Below, in pieces: positions 36,064-43,990 of a DNA stretch of 64,000 nucleotides. The stretch comes from Spirosoma arboris (lineage in GTDB: Bacteria > Bacteroidota > Bacteroidia > Cytophagales > Spirosomataceae), in NCBI RefSeq assembly GCF_009754945.1, contig NZ_WPIN01000002.1:372001-436000 (forward strand), in the 5' to 3' direction. The notes beneath the pieces are model-generated. The model saw nothing but the letters and a program-made list of their open reading frames with translations, was not told the origin of the DNA and ran no database searches. How positions within the stretch are numbered: position 1 is the stretch's first letter; the number at the start of each line of letters is the position of its first letter. The translations under genes were made by a program, and so were the position numbers.

Positions 36064-36129
36064 TGATTGGTGGAGTAAGTACTTCAACTAAACTACTTAC
36101 TGCACTTATTTTACTTACTCCACCAATCA
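36064..36129. repeat. Inverted repeat exactly filling a convergent gap
   Basis: Arms 36064-36081 and 36112-36129 pair perfectly (18 bp; TGATTGGTGGAGTAAGTA on the left). The first base follows the stop codon of the upstream gene and the last base precedes the stop codon of the LysR gene on the other strand. The interior repeats the words AGTAAGT/ACTTACT. Confidence 0.88.
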
Positions 36130-37026
36130 TTAACCTCGCTTATAATGCTGCCGGGCGAAGCGCATGAACGTATCTGCTAGCCCTTCACTAACGCCCTGAA
36201 GCTGAATCGAATACAAATCTCGTTGAATCGAAAGATTCTGTACATCGAGAATTTTTAACGTACCGGCCTGCAATTCATGCTGCACCGCAAAGACCGACAC
36301 AAACGCCATACAGCGTGAGCTTCCGAGATAGGATTTGATACTTTCGGTACTACCTAGCTGCATTTCGACAGTTAAATCGGTAAGCCGAAGACCAACGCCC
36401 CGGAGTGCGTGTTCAATCACTTCCAGTGAACCGGAGCCACGTTCGCGCAGGACAATCGGGACATCACGCAGTTCATCCAGGGTAATCTCATCACGGTCGG
36501 CTAGTGGATGATCGGCGCGGCAGATGAGCACGAGTTCGTCCTTTACGAAAGACGTATAGCGAATATCACTGTGGTGGGTTCGGCCTTCTACCAATCCTAA
36601 ATCGATATCGTTATTGAGTAGTCGCTGCTCAATTTGCTCAGTATTGCCGCTCAGAAGCGAAATGGCCACATCGGCAGATTGCTCATGAAAGCGAGCCAAC
36701 ACTGGCGGGATCACATATTGAGCTACGGTCGTGCTGGCTCCTACCCGAAGCGCACCCGCAGGTTTACCTTTGAGTGCGTTCATGTCGAACTCCAGTTGGC
36801 GATATGTTGCCATGATGGTTTCAGCATGAGTGAGCAGCAGGTTCCCGGCGGCTGTCAGACTAATCTGGTTACCACGCCGGTCAAACAGCGCCGTACCGAA
36901 CTGGTGTTCAAGTTCCTGAATGTGTTTCGTGATAGCTGGTTGTGTTACATACAATTCGGCAGCGGCTTTTGTAAAACTAAGCCGCTTGGCAACCGTGTAG
37001 AAGACGTTCAGGCGAAAATCGAGCAT
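36130..37026 (-). CDS. LysR-family transcriptional regulator
   Basis: A 298-residue LysR-type regulator. The N-terminal winged helix-turn-helix is plain: FYTVAKRLSFTKAAAELYVTQPAITKHI (key residues 9-36), followed by LEHQFGTALFDRRGNQISLT. The effector domain starts with ALRVGASTTVAQYVIPPVL and has the two-lobed periplasmic-binding fold, of the CysB/CbbR-like branch by appearance. It is the last gene of a run containing a DsrE protein (eight-base gap) and a TsdA-like cytochrome, so control of sulfur-compound genes is a reasonable guess; having the regulator at the end of the operon it may control is unusual but known. Confidence 0.92.
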   Translation of the reverse strand: MLDFRLNVFYTVAKRLSFTKAAAELYVTQPAITKHIQELEHQFGTALFDRRGNQISLTAAGNLLLTHAETIMATYRQLEFDMNALKGKPAGALRVGASTTVAQYVIPPVLARFHEQSADVAISLLSGNTEQIEQRLLNNDIDLGLVEGRTHHSDIRYTSFVKDELVLICRADHPLADRDEITLDELRDVPIVLRERGSGSLEVIEHALRGVGLRLTDLTVEMQLGSTESIKSYLGSSRCMAFVSVFAVQHELQAGTLKILDVQNLSIQRDLYSIQLQGVSEGLADTFMRFARQHYKRG

Positions 37027-37034
37027 GGAACAAT

Positions 37035-37493
37035 TTATGGACGAATGATGGTCCAGCCTTCCTGATCACGAATGATAAGTTCACCGTTGGCGCTGGGTAC
37101 ATAACTGACAATCGGGAACAACTCCTCACGGCTGATCTTCCGCATCCGCATGGTATTCTCGCACATGGCCATGATGACTCCCTGCTTGTGCAATTTTGCA
37201 ATATCCTGCTCAAAATAAGGCTTGTCTTTCCGATAAACGATATTGGCACCGCCATACACCACTAATTCAACCTCTAGTTTCCCTTTGAGCCGAGGATCAT
37301 TCAGCGCATTTTGAATGTTGGCCAACGCATGACGAATTGTTGCCGTATCGGCTGTATTTAATTGGTAAACAGCACGATAGTGAGACTTCGTTGGCTGTGC
37401 CCCCTGAAACGAACCAGTTTCACTTGTTTGCGCCATAGAAGGCACCGCAGCACATAGGAAAGCCAGAACGAACAGATAGCTGAATTTTTTCAT
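37035..37493 (-). CDS. Exported DsrE-family protein
   Basis: A 152-residue protein with a signal peptide (MKKFSYLFVLAFLCAAVPSMAQ). The mature part has the DsrE/DsrF-like alpha/beta pattern: AVYQLNTADTATIRHALANI, VELVVYGGANIVYRKD, and a cysteine (Cys111) in MAMCENTMRMRKIS at the position where DsrE relatives bear the sulfur-carrying residue. DsrE proteins trap or transfer sulfur; a periplasmic member beside a thiosulfate-dehydrogenase-like cytochrome fits sulfur handling outside the cytoplasm. The gap to the cytochrome gene upstream is 29 bp. Confidence 0.85.
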   Translation of the reverse strand: MKKFSYLFVLAFLCAAVPSMAQTSETGSFQGAQPTKSHYRAVYQLNTADTATIRHALANIQNALNDPRLKGKLEVELVVYGGANIVYRKDKPYFEQDIAKLHKQGVIMAMCENTMRMRKISREELFPIVSYVPSANGELIIRDQEGWTIIRP

Positions 37494-37522
37494 GGTTGTT
37501 TAGTTTTTGATTTGTAGTAAAG

Positions 37523-38602
37523 TTACTTCGCTTTTCGCGCATCGGCAATTGGTTGATATGGTCCGAATTTATGCTGTCTTTCGCTGAATGAGTCGGCATA
37601 GGGGCCAAATGGGAAATCAACGGGTTTGCTGGCGATCTTGGGCCAGTCGCTACTTTGGTCTTTGTGCGGCCGGGGCATCGAATTGATGAAAGCCGCTACG
37701 TCCCAGGCATCCTCGTCACTCAGTTGTGGGCTTTCGTAATTGGCACCAAAAGGCATGTTGTTTTTCACGTATCCCGCAAAGCCCGACAGTCGGAATAATC
37801 CTGCCCCATCGTTATAGCTGTTGGGTCCCCACATGGGCGGGTAGACATATTCGGTCGAGCCAGCCACCTTCATCCCTTCACCTTTTACGCCATGGCAAAC
37901 CTGGCACTTCGCGACATAGACCAGACGACCTTTTGTTGAGTCGGCTGCCCTATCCAGGTAATCGAGTTTTGCCAATCCTACGCCGTCGGGTCGTTGGCCT
38001 TTGGGGACATCCGTACCCAGCCATTGCATATAGGCCACAATGGCTTTCATCTCTCGACTCGTGCTATCGGGTGCTTTACCGGCCAGACTTCGCTCAAAAC
38101 AGTCAGATACGCGCTTCACAATTGTCTCGACAGCCCCCGAACGATCGCGGAATTTTGGATACGTCGAAAACACCGCAGAGTAATTGTTACCCAACACTTT
38201 CGTCCCAGCATCGAGATGGCAATTCTGGCAATTCATACCATTGGATAGTTTCTTCACAGAACCCTTTGGTCCGAGGTATTTGGCCGTGTGCGCAATCAAC
38301 TCACGCCCATACCGGATTTGTTTACCAAGCTCACCAGCCGGGATGCGACTATCAGCAGGTGGATGCCAGTAGGTTGGCGGTGTGAGGGCGAGTAATGCAG
38401 TTATTAGACTGAGGGAAGTGAAAGCAATAGCTCTAGTAAGTAATTTACGGCCTTTCACCTCACCCCCGGCCCCTCTCCTAAAACAGGAGAGGGGAGAAAA
38501 TGGGGTAGTTGTGCTCCCTTCACCTGTTTTAGGAGAGGGGCTGGGGGTGAGGTGAAACGCTCGAAATCCACTAAAGAGGTGGGTAAACAGTTTTTTCTTC
38601 AT
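37523..38602 (-). CDS. tsdA: Dihaem c-type cytochrome, TsdA-like (thiosulfate dehydrogenase / tetrathionate reductase)
   Basis: A 359-residue exported cytochrome. Two haem sites: CQNCH (125-129) and CQVCH (233-237). The region NGMNCQNCHLDAGTK followed by SDCFERSLAGK places Cys168 where TsdA enzymes have the cysteine axial ligand of haem 1; Met283 in KNNMPFG is the likely haem 2 ligand, and the FPFGPYADSFSERQHK tail is typical of the family. TsdA couples two thiosulfates to tetrathionate, or the reverse. Residues 16-50 are encoded by a 105-bp inverted repeat inside the signal-peptide region. A GTG at codon 49, inside the end of the repeat, would also give a good signal peptide (MKGRKLLTRAIAFT). 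The next gene is a DsrE protein. Confidence 0.85.
   Translation of the reverse strand: MKKKLFTHLFSGFRAFHLTPSPSPKTGEGSTTTPFSPLSCFRRGAGGEVKGRKLLTRAIAFTSLSLITALLALTPPTYWHPPADSRIPAGELGKQIRYGRELIAHTAKYLGPKGSVKKLSNGMNCQNCHLDAGTKVLGNNYSAVFSTYPKFRDRSGAVETIVKRVSDCFERSLAGKAPDSTSREMKAIVAYMQWLGTDVPKGQRPDGVGLAKLDYLDRAADSTKGRLVYVAKCQVCHGVKGEGMKVAGSTEYVYPPMWGPNSYNDGAGLFRLSGFAGYVKNNMPFGANYESPQLSDEDAWDVAAFINSMPRPHKDQSSDWPKIASKPVDFPFGPYADSFSERQHKFGPYQPIADARKAK
38453..38557. repeat. Inverted repeat, CCTCACCCCC family, in frame inside tsdA
   Basis: Arms 38453-38489 and 38521-38557 pair at 35 of 37 positions. The left arm carries its own perfect 10-bp hairpin (38470-38479 with 38485-38494, loop AAAAC). Total length is 105 bp, exactly 35 codons, and it has no stop in the tsdA frame. 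It reads as LTPSPSPKTGEG and FRRGAGGEVKG on the coding strand. Confidence 0.92.
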
Positions 38603-38605
38603 AAT

Positions 38606-41600
38606 CTACAATACATCAACCTTCACTAGATTATCATCAGAAACACGGTCTATCAACTTGTTATACGGATCAATTCCTGCTTTCACAGGCTTGCCTTTTA
38701 CGGTCACTTCAATAATGTGCTCACCGGGCGAAAGACTGCGTTTTTGCATCAGCAAAGGCACTTTGGTGGTTAAGCCATCTTTGTTTTTGCCATCGTCGGT
38801 TAGCACAGCAATATCGGCAATTACAGGGCCTTTTCCTTTGGCCAGTTCTTTACCGGTCTTGTCGTAATACTCGGTGGCGGTTCGGATGTAGAGCTTCACG
38901 CTGTATTTGCCGTTACCTATCGACTTGGCTTCGGCTTTGGTAATACGGTTATCGTAAAGCGTCAGCTTCTCAAAATTATCCGTCAACCAGGGTTTTAACG
39001 AATCGGGGGTGGCGGCTTTCAGGAAACTGTACCATTCCAGCGAGGTTGTGAACGGCGCTTTCTGACGGAAACGAGCCGCTTTCATGTAATCGTTCATGGC
39101 CTGATTGACGCGGTCTTCGCCAATGTAATCCTGTAAGGCATACATCAACATCGATCCTTTCTGATACCAGACATAGGAACGCGTATCGTTGTCGAGCATA
39201 TTGGCCTCGAACTTATCTTCGTTAGCGCGGCCACGCAGGTAGCGATCCAGACTGTATTTCAAAAACTTCGGCATAGCATCGGCCCCGTAGCGTTGCTTGA
39301 GCACCATCAGTGCCGAGTATTCGGCCATTGTCTCCGAAATCTGGTTGGCACCTCGCGTCCGACTTGGCATGATCTGATGCCCCCACCACTGGTGCGCCAC
39401 TTCGTGAGCCGTCACGTAGTAGGCGTAGTCGGTCTTGTTCGGATCATGGAAATCGCCCACCCAGCCAAATTCCTCCGAATACGGAACCGTTGTGGGGAAT
39501 GACTGTGCAAACGAGGCATAACGTGGAAACTCCAGCACCCGCAACACGGGATACGGGAAAGGCGCGTAGTTCTTCGTGTAATAGCTTAATGATGCTTTCA
39601 TGCTGGCCATAAACCGATCAAGGTTACGATCGTGACCGGGATGATGATAAACTTCGAGAGCTACTTTCTTACCATCGGGCCCAGTCCACGTATCACGTTT
39701 TACACCATAGCGAGCGGAGCACATGCTGAAGAAGTAATCCGAAAAACCGGGCAGCTTGTACTGGAAGTATTTGCGAGGTTTACCATCTGAGCCATTAGCC
39801 GTCCAGGTTTTCAGCAATTGACCAGGCATAATGGCCGTCTGATCAGGCGTAGTTGAGATTGTCCCTTCGAAGGTTACCCAGTCGGCATCGTCGGTGAACA
39901 GGAAGTCACGCAGACCCAGCGAGTCGGTTTGGGCAGGAGCCGTCCATTCTTTGATGGGCAAACTATACTTTTTGCGGTACTTATCGCTACTCAACTCCTG
40001 ACCCGCATCGTAGCCGAAGCCGGGAAAAATGCCTACGTTGAAAAAAGTACCATTCGAAACAACATCCCGGCTGTCGCCAGCATTGGAAAATCCAACGTAT
40101 TGACCCGTCACGGTCATATCCATTTGGGCCGTATCGCCGGGGTTCATTCGCTTGGGCAATCGGTAGATGTAATAGCCTAAGTCCGAATCGTCGAGAATCA
40201 TTTTTGGGGCTTGGCCATCTATCAGAAACTTAGACAGTTGCCGATGAAAATTGTCGGCGGGCATTGTCAGGTGCAGCGAATCAATGGGCTGATGACCCTT
40301 ATTGACAATCATAAACACACCCGACGCCACAGCTTTAAACTCATCCGGAAACACATCGACATTGAGTTTAGCGCTGGTAATTTTGGGTTGTAGCACATCG
40401 ACGTATTTATGGTATTTTTTCTCAAACGTCGACTGTAATTCCCGTTGTTGATCGGCAGATAGATAGTGATTTTTTACACTAACGTTGGTGTAAATCCAGG
40501 CGCCCATACTCACAAACACAACTAAGGCAAGCGCAAACAAAACCATCGATAGTCGTCCCATTCGCTGCTTAGCCAGTTGCCAACGGGATTTAAAGGCCGT
40601 ATCGGCACCCCGGTTCCAGAACCAGAGAGCCAATACCAGCAACATGCCTCCGAACGCGTACCAATACAGCCGGAACGACGCCAGAGCAGTCAGGTAATGT
40701 CCAAATCCGTTCATATCGGAAATCTGAACCGTTCCGCCCGAGAACGGAATGGCCAGTCGGTAATTGAACTCGGCAAATTGAGGAACCGCCCAGATGACGA
40801 TATAGGTGGCGAGTGTAACGATATGGCCCACAAACTTCTGGTTGACCATCGTGTGCACAAAAAACGCCAGCATTACCAACTGAAAATACTGTGTAAATGC
40901 AATGCCGTAGATGTCGCGGAAATAGAGCGAAAACTCGTAGTTGAAATAACCTTTGATGGTCTGGTTCAACACGCCGGAAACCATAATTAGTGTACTCAAC
41001 AACAAGCAGACATAGGTCATTGAGAGCAACTTGGCCCCGTAATTCATCCAATCAGGTACAGGTAACGCATCGGCAATGGTATCATAATGAACGACTTTAT
41101 CGCGGTGAACAACTTCGCCCGTATAGAAAATCAGGACAATAAGCACGAAAAAGAAAAACGTACCATTACGTGCTTCGAGCATGGCGTAGGTGGTTGGCAA
41201 CGAGGGCGTACCATAGGTCTCCGAAGCGAACCAGCCATCCAGAAAGAGGAATAAAACCGCACCAAGCAGAATGGCGATGAAATAAGGATCGCGAACAATA
41301 CTCCGAAATTCCAGACCAGCTTGCTGGAACATCTGCCGGACATAAGCCCCGACCTGAAATACGGGCGTTGGGGTTGGTAAACTCGCCAGCGCCGGAGCTT
41401 TTTCAGACTCAACCTCATCTTTCGCCTTTTTGCCCAGCTTAATGGCCAGGAATCGGGGAAAGCTAAAGCGGAGTACAGAAAAAGCAAACACCAGTAATGC
41501 TACACCAAACCAGATCAATCGGTTAGTCAGCAGATCGCCCTCTAGCGGTGCCAGCAACGTGTTTTGCTCCACAGGCGACCAGTATTTAGTCGCCGTATCG

Positions 41601-42253
41601 TAGGCATAGGAACCAAACGGATCGAGCAGGTTTACGAGTTGCTTGTTCTCTAAATCCTGCGATAACGTAGAGCCCAGCAAATAGGCGATAAATAACAGAA
41701 TACTACCGGCATAGGTCGTAAAAACCTGTTTCGAAAAGGCGACCAAGCCAAAGAAAATACTGCCTACCAGAAACATATTCGGCACGACAAACAGCAGAAA
41801 CGGATAGGCATAGTCGCGGAAACGAATGGGACCAAAGCGTTCGGTATTATCAGCTAAATTAAAGATCGGGCCTAATAGCGAGCCGATAACAATCCCCAGC
41901 ATCCCGACTGCCATAATGCCCAGCAATACGACAAACGACCCAAAGTACCGGCCCAACACATAGCCCCGCTCGGTAATAGGAAAGCTGAAGTAGTAGTTTT
42001 TGGTGTTATGCTCAATGTCGCGATAGATAGGCACACCCATGATGGCCGAGGCTACCAGCATACCGAAAATGGTCATTACCACCACAAACTGGCTGATGGC
42101 ATAAGGCGAGTTAATATTCGTTTTCTCCGATGCCGGGCCATTGCCATAAATGACGAAGAGAAACGTAAACAGGAATAGAATAAGCGCGTAGAGATAGGTA
42201 GCAGGTCGTTTCAACCGATACGCTAGCTCAAATTTGAAGATTTCGAGAAACAT
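38606..42253 (-). CDS. ABC permease fused to M1-family aminopeptidase
   Basis: A 1215-residue fusion. The first half (about 1-590) is an ABC-2-type permease with about 12 TM helices in two blocks; it begins FKFELAYRLKRPATYLY. After a TM near 590 the rest is extracytoplasmic: a beta-sandwich and then a gluzincin domain with the zinc motif HEVAHQWWGH (around residue 945) and the downstream glutamate in ETMAEYSAL. The GxMEN-type substrate motif is not evident. This ABC/M1 architecture is known in Bacteroidota. It is translated with the ATPase encoded 11 bp upstream; a combined export-and-cleavage machine is inferred. The stop lies three bases before the tsdA start. Confidence 0.9.
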   Translation of the reverse strand: MFLEIFKFELAYRLKRPATYLYALILFLFTFLFVIYGNGPASEKTNINSPYAISQFVVVMTIFGMLVASAIMGVPIYRDIEHNTKNYYFSFPITERGYVLGRYFGSFVVLLGIMAVGMLGIVIGSLLGPIFNLADNTERFGPIRFRDYAYPFLLFVVPNMFLVGSIFFGLVAFSKQVFTTYAGSILLFIAYLLGSTLSQDLENKQLVNLLDPFGSYAYDTATKYWSPVEQNTLLAPLEGDLLTNRLIWFGVALLVFAFSVLRFSFPRFLAIKLGKKAKDEVESEKAPALASLPTPTPVFQVGAYVRQMFQQAGLEFRSIVRDPYFIAILLGAVLFLFLDGWFASETYGTPSLPTTYAMLEARNGTFFFFVLIVLIFYTGEVVHRDKVVHYDTIADALPVPDWMNYGAKLLSMTYVCLLLSTLIMVSGVLNQTIKGYFNYEFSLYFRDIYGIAFTQYFQLVMLAFFVHTMVNQKFVGHIVTLATYIVIWAVPQFAEFNYRLAIPFSGGTVQISDMNGFGHYLTALASFRLYWYAFGGMLLVLALWFWNRGADTAFKSRWQLAKQRMGRLSMVLFALALVVFVSMGAWIYTNVSVKNHYLSADQQRELQSTFEKKYHKYVDVLQPKITSAKLNVDVFPDEFKAVASGVFMIVNKGHQPIDSLHLTMPADNFHRQLSKFLIDGQAPKMILDDSDLGYYIYRLPKRMNPGDTAQMDMTVTGQYVGFSNAGDSRDVVSNGTFFNVGIFPGFGYDAGQELSSDKYRKKYSLPIKEWTAPAQTDSLGLRDFLFTDDADWVTFEGTISTTPDQTAIMPGQLLKTWTANGSDGKPRKYFQYKLPGFSDYFFSMCSARYGVKRDTWTGPDGKKVALEVYHHPGHDRNLDRFMASMKASLSYYTKNYAPFPYPVLRVLEFPRYASFAQSFPTTVPYSEEFGWVGDFHDPNKTDYAYYVTAHEVAHQWWGHQIMPSRTRGANQISETMAEYSALMVLKQRYGADAMPKFLKYSLDRYLRGRANEDKFEANMLDNDTRSYVWYQKGSMLMYALQDYIGEDRVNQAMNDYMKAARFRQKAPFTTSLEWYSFLKAATPDSLKPWLTDNFEKLTLYDNRITKAEAKSIGNGKYSVKLYIRTATEYYDKTGKELAKGKGPVIADIAVLTDDGKNKDGLTTKVPLLMQKRSLSPGEHIIEVTVKGKPVKAGIDPYNKLIDRVSDDNLVKVDVL

Positions 42254-42264
42254 AGTCTGAGTCT

Positions 42265-43164
42265 TTATACGGTTGTTACTTCCATCTTCTCGGTAATCTT
42301 GGCGAAGTACAAATCCTCCAGATCGGGGGATACAGGGTCGAAGTCGGCTAACGGTACGTCGCTATAGGCATGAATCCGGGTCTTGCCACCTTTGAGTTGG
42401 GTCGAGATAACCCGATGTGTTTTTCGATAGGTATCAATCTCTGTTTTTTCGACAAATTTCTGCCAGATTTTTCCCGTCAGGTCTTTCACCAGATCATTCG
42501 GGTTGCCCGTTGCGACCACCTCACCGAGGCAGATAATGGCCATATCGGAACAGAGATTCGTGACGTCTTCCACAATGTGTGTCGACAGAATAACAATCGT
42601 GTTTTCTCCGATTTCGGAAAGTAGGTTATGGAAACGATTTCGTTCAGCGGGATCTAGGCCCGCAGTAGGCTCATCCACGATAATCAGTCTTGGAGTACCA
42701 ATCAGTGCCTGCGCAATGCCGAAACGCTGCTTCATCCCTCCCGAATACGTACCGAGGTTTTTCTTTCGAACGTCATACAGATTCACCTTCTGCAATAGCC
42801 CCTGTACAATCTCTTTCCGCTCTCGACTATTGGCAATGCCCTTGAGCGAGGCAATATGATCGAGCATAGCCTCAGCCGTTACGCGCGGATACACACCAAA
42901 CTCCTGTGGTAAATAGCCCAAAACGCGACGCACAGCATCTTTTTGCGTCAGTACATCCAGGTCTCCTTCGGGTAAACCTGTCAGGCGGGCACTGCCGCTG
43001 TCGGCCTCCTGTAGTGTAGCAATAGTCCGCATGAGCGATGACTTACCTGCTCCATTCGGCCCCAACAAGCCAAACATACCTTGTGGAATAGTGAGTGAAA
43101 CGCTTTTCAGCGCCCGAACGCCGTTAGAATATGTCTTGGAAAGATCTTTTATTTCGAGTTGCAT
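42265..43164 (-). CDS. ABC transporter ATP-binding protein
   Basis: A 299-residue ATPase of the ABC-2 export type. Walker A GPNGAGKSS, Q-loop GYLPQEFG, signature YSGGMKQR, Walker B LIIVDEPTAGLD and H-loop ILSTHIVED are all present. A C-terminal extension of about 80 residues, beyond the ATPase core, starts near LTGKIWQKFVEK. It is the first gene of the run and is followed after 11 bp by the permease/M1 fusion, its obvious partner. A TACTTTTA box on this strand (43222-43215) may be its promoter. Confidence 0.93.
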   Translation of the reverse strand: MQLEIKDLSKTYSNGVRALKSVSLTIPQGMFGLLGPNGAGKSSLMRTIATLQEADSGSARLTGLPEGDLDVLTQKDAVRRVLGYLPQEFGVYPRVTAEAMLDHIASLKGIANSRERKEIVQGLLQKVNLYDVRKKNLGTYSGGMKQRFGIAQALIGTPRLIIVDEPTAGLDPAERNRFHNLLSEIGENTIVILSTHIVEDVTNLCSDMAIICLGEVVATGNPNDLVKDLTGKIWQKFVEKTEIDTYRKTHRVISTQLKGGKTRIHAYSDVPLADFDPVSPDLEDLYFAKITEKMEVTTV

Positions 43165-43214
43165 ATAGAAATGGAGGGACTATTCGGTTTAAGGTAAGAA
43201 AAAGCGAATATGAT

Positions 43215-43222
43215 AAAAGTAC
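43215..43222 (-). promoter_or_regulatory. Promoter -7 box (TACTTTTA) of the ABC/M1 run
   Basis: Seven of eight bases match TAnnTTTG on the minus strand, 50 bp before the ATPase start codon and just downstream of the terminator of the preceding gene. Confidence 0.4.
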
Positions 43223-43276
43223 TTGAAATCTATTGCCAAACTTTCACAGATGGTTGGTATTGGGGGTAAAAGGCAT

Positions 43277-43303
43277 AAAAAAACTCCGCTTGTTGGCGGA
43301 GTT
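43277..43303 (-). terminator. Rho-independent terminator of the DUF2480 gene
   Basis: An 8-bp stem (43282-43289 with 43296-43303) followed on the minus strand by a run of seven U residues, 17 bp after the stop codon. Confidence 0.88.
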
Positions 43304-43319
43304 GATGTGTTTCACTATC

Positions 43320-43832
43320 CTACCCTTTCGGGCGTTTATAGAGCGGCACCGTGCTACAAGGCTCGCCAAAAAGCAGGCTTTGGGCAACAGGACGTAATAA
43401 GCGTGTGATTTCGACATAGGCCGCTATCGGAACCGGAACTTTCGAACAGCCTTTCACGACAACGCGAGCATCACGATAAGCTTCTGGTTTGATTTGGGCG
43501 ATCGCGTCGAAGTAGAGTTTTTCTTCCAAATCGGTTTGATTACCAAATACGATGGTGTTGGCGTAGGGCTGCAACTGAATCGTCAGCAGCATATAGGCCC
43601 AGGTTGGTACAATGGCATCTTCGGTGCAGGTTAGGGCTACGTTTTTGCCCGCGTATTGACTCCAGTCATGCTCTTTTAGAAAAGCCCGAAAGTCTTTCTC
43701 CTTCAGGATCAATCCCATGAACAGGTTATCTTTCAAGTCATAAACGATCCGCTCACCAGGGTGGTAATAGTCTTCCAGATCGAGCGTAACAAGACCACTA
43801 TTGGCAACGCGATTGACGATTTCAGCTTCCAT
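43320..43832 (-). CDS. DUF2480 family protein
   Basis: A 170-residue cytoplasmic protein starting MEAEIVNRVANSGLVTLDLE, the expected start of this Bacteroidota-specific family; an ATG-initiated extension to 43883 adds 17 residues without family character. Other conserved parts are DLKDNLFMGLILKEKDFR, VPTWAYMLLTIQLQP and KGCSKVPVPIAAYVEITRLL. The function is unknown. It is divergent from dnaN and ends at a clear terminator. Confidence 0.88.
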   Translation of the reverse strand: MEAEIVNRVANSGLVTLDLEDYYHPGERIVYDLKDNLFMGLILKEKDFRAFLKEHDWSQYAGKNVALTCTEDAIVPTWAYMLLTIQLQPYANTIVFGNQTDLEEKLYFDAIAQIKPEAYRDARVVVKGCSKVPVPIAAYVEITRLLRPVAQSLLFGEPCSTVPLYKRPKG

Positions 43833-43942
43833 TTTTTCAGGTATCAGTAATCCGTAAACAGTAAGCGTTGGCCGACCGTTCACTACCCTCCATTATCTGC
43901 TTTCGTTTATTAAAATCTGAACAAGCTGTCGGCTTTTTTTGC

Positions 43943-43950
43943 TACTTTTG
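43943..43950 (+). promoter_or_regulatory. Bacteroidota -7 promoter box (TACTTTTG) of dnaN
   Basis: Exact TAnnTTTG match 40 bp before the dnaN start codon, preceded by an eight-T tract. Confidence 0.6.
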
Positions 43951-43990
43951 TTCTCATATACATTAATGAACTGCCTTAGACAATTGGCCC

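Noticed and set aside
38499..38520. The LTPSPSPKTGEG segment of TsdA as a functional proline-rich linker
   Set aside because: It is precisely the translation of an inverted repeat with matching arms, so a repeat origin explains it better than selection for a linker.
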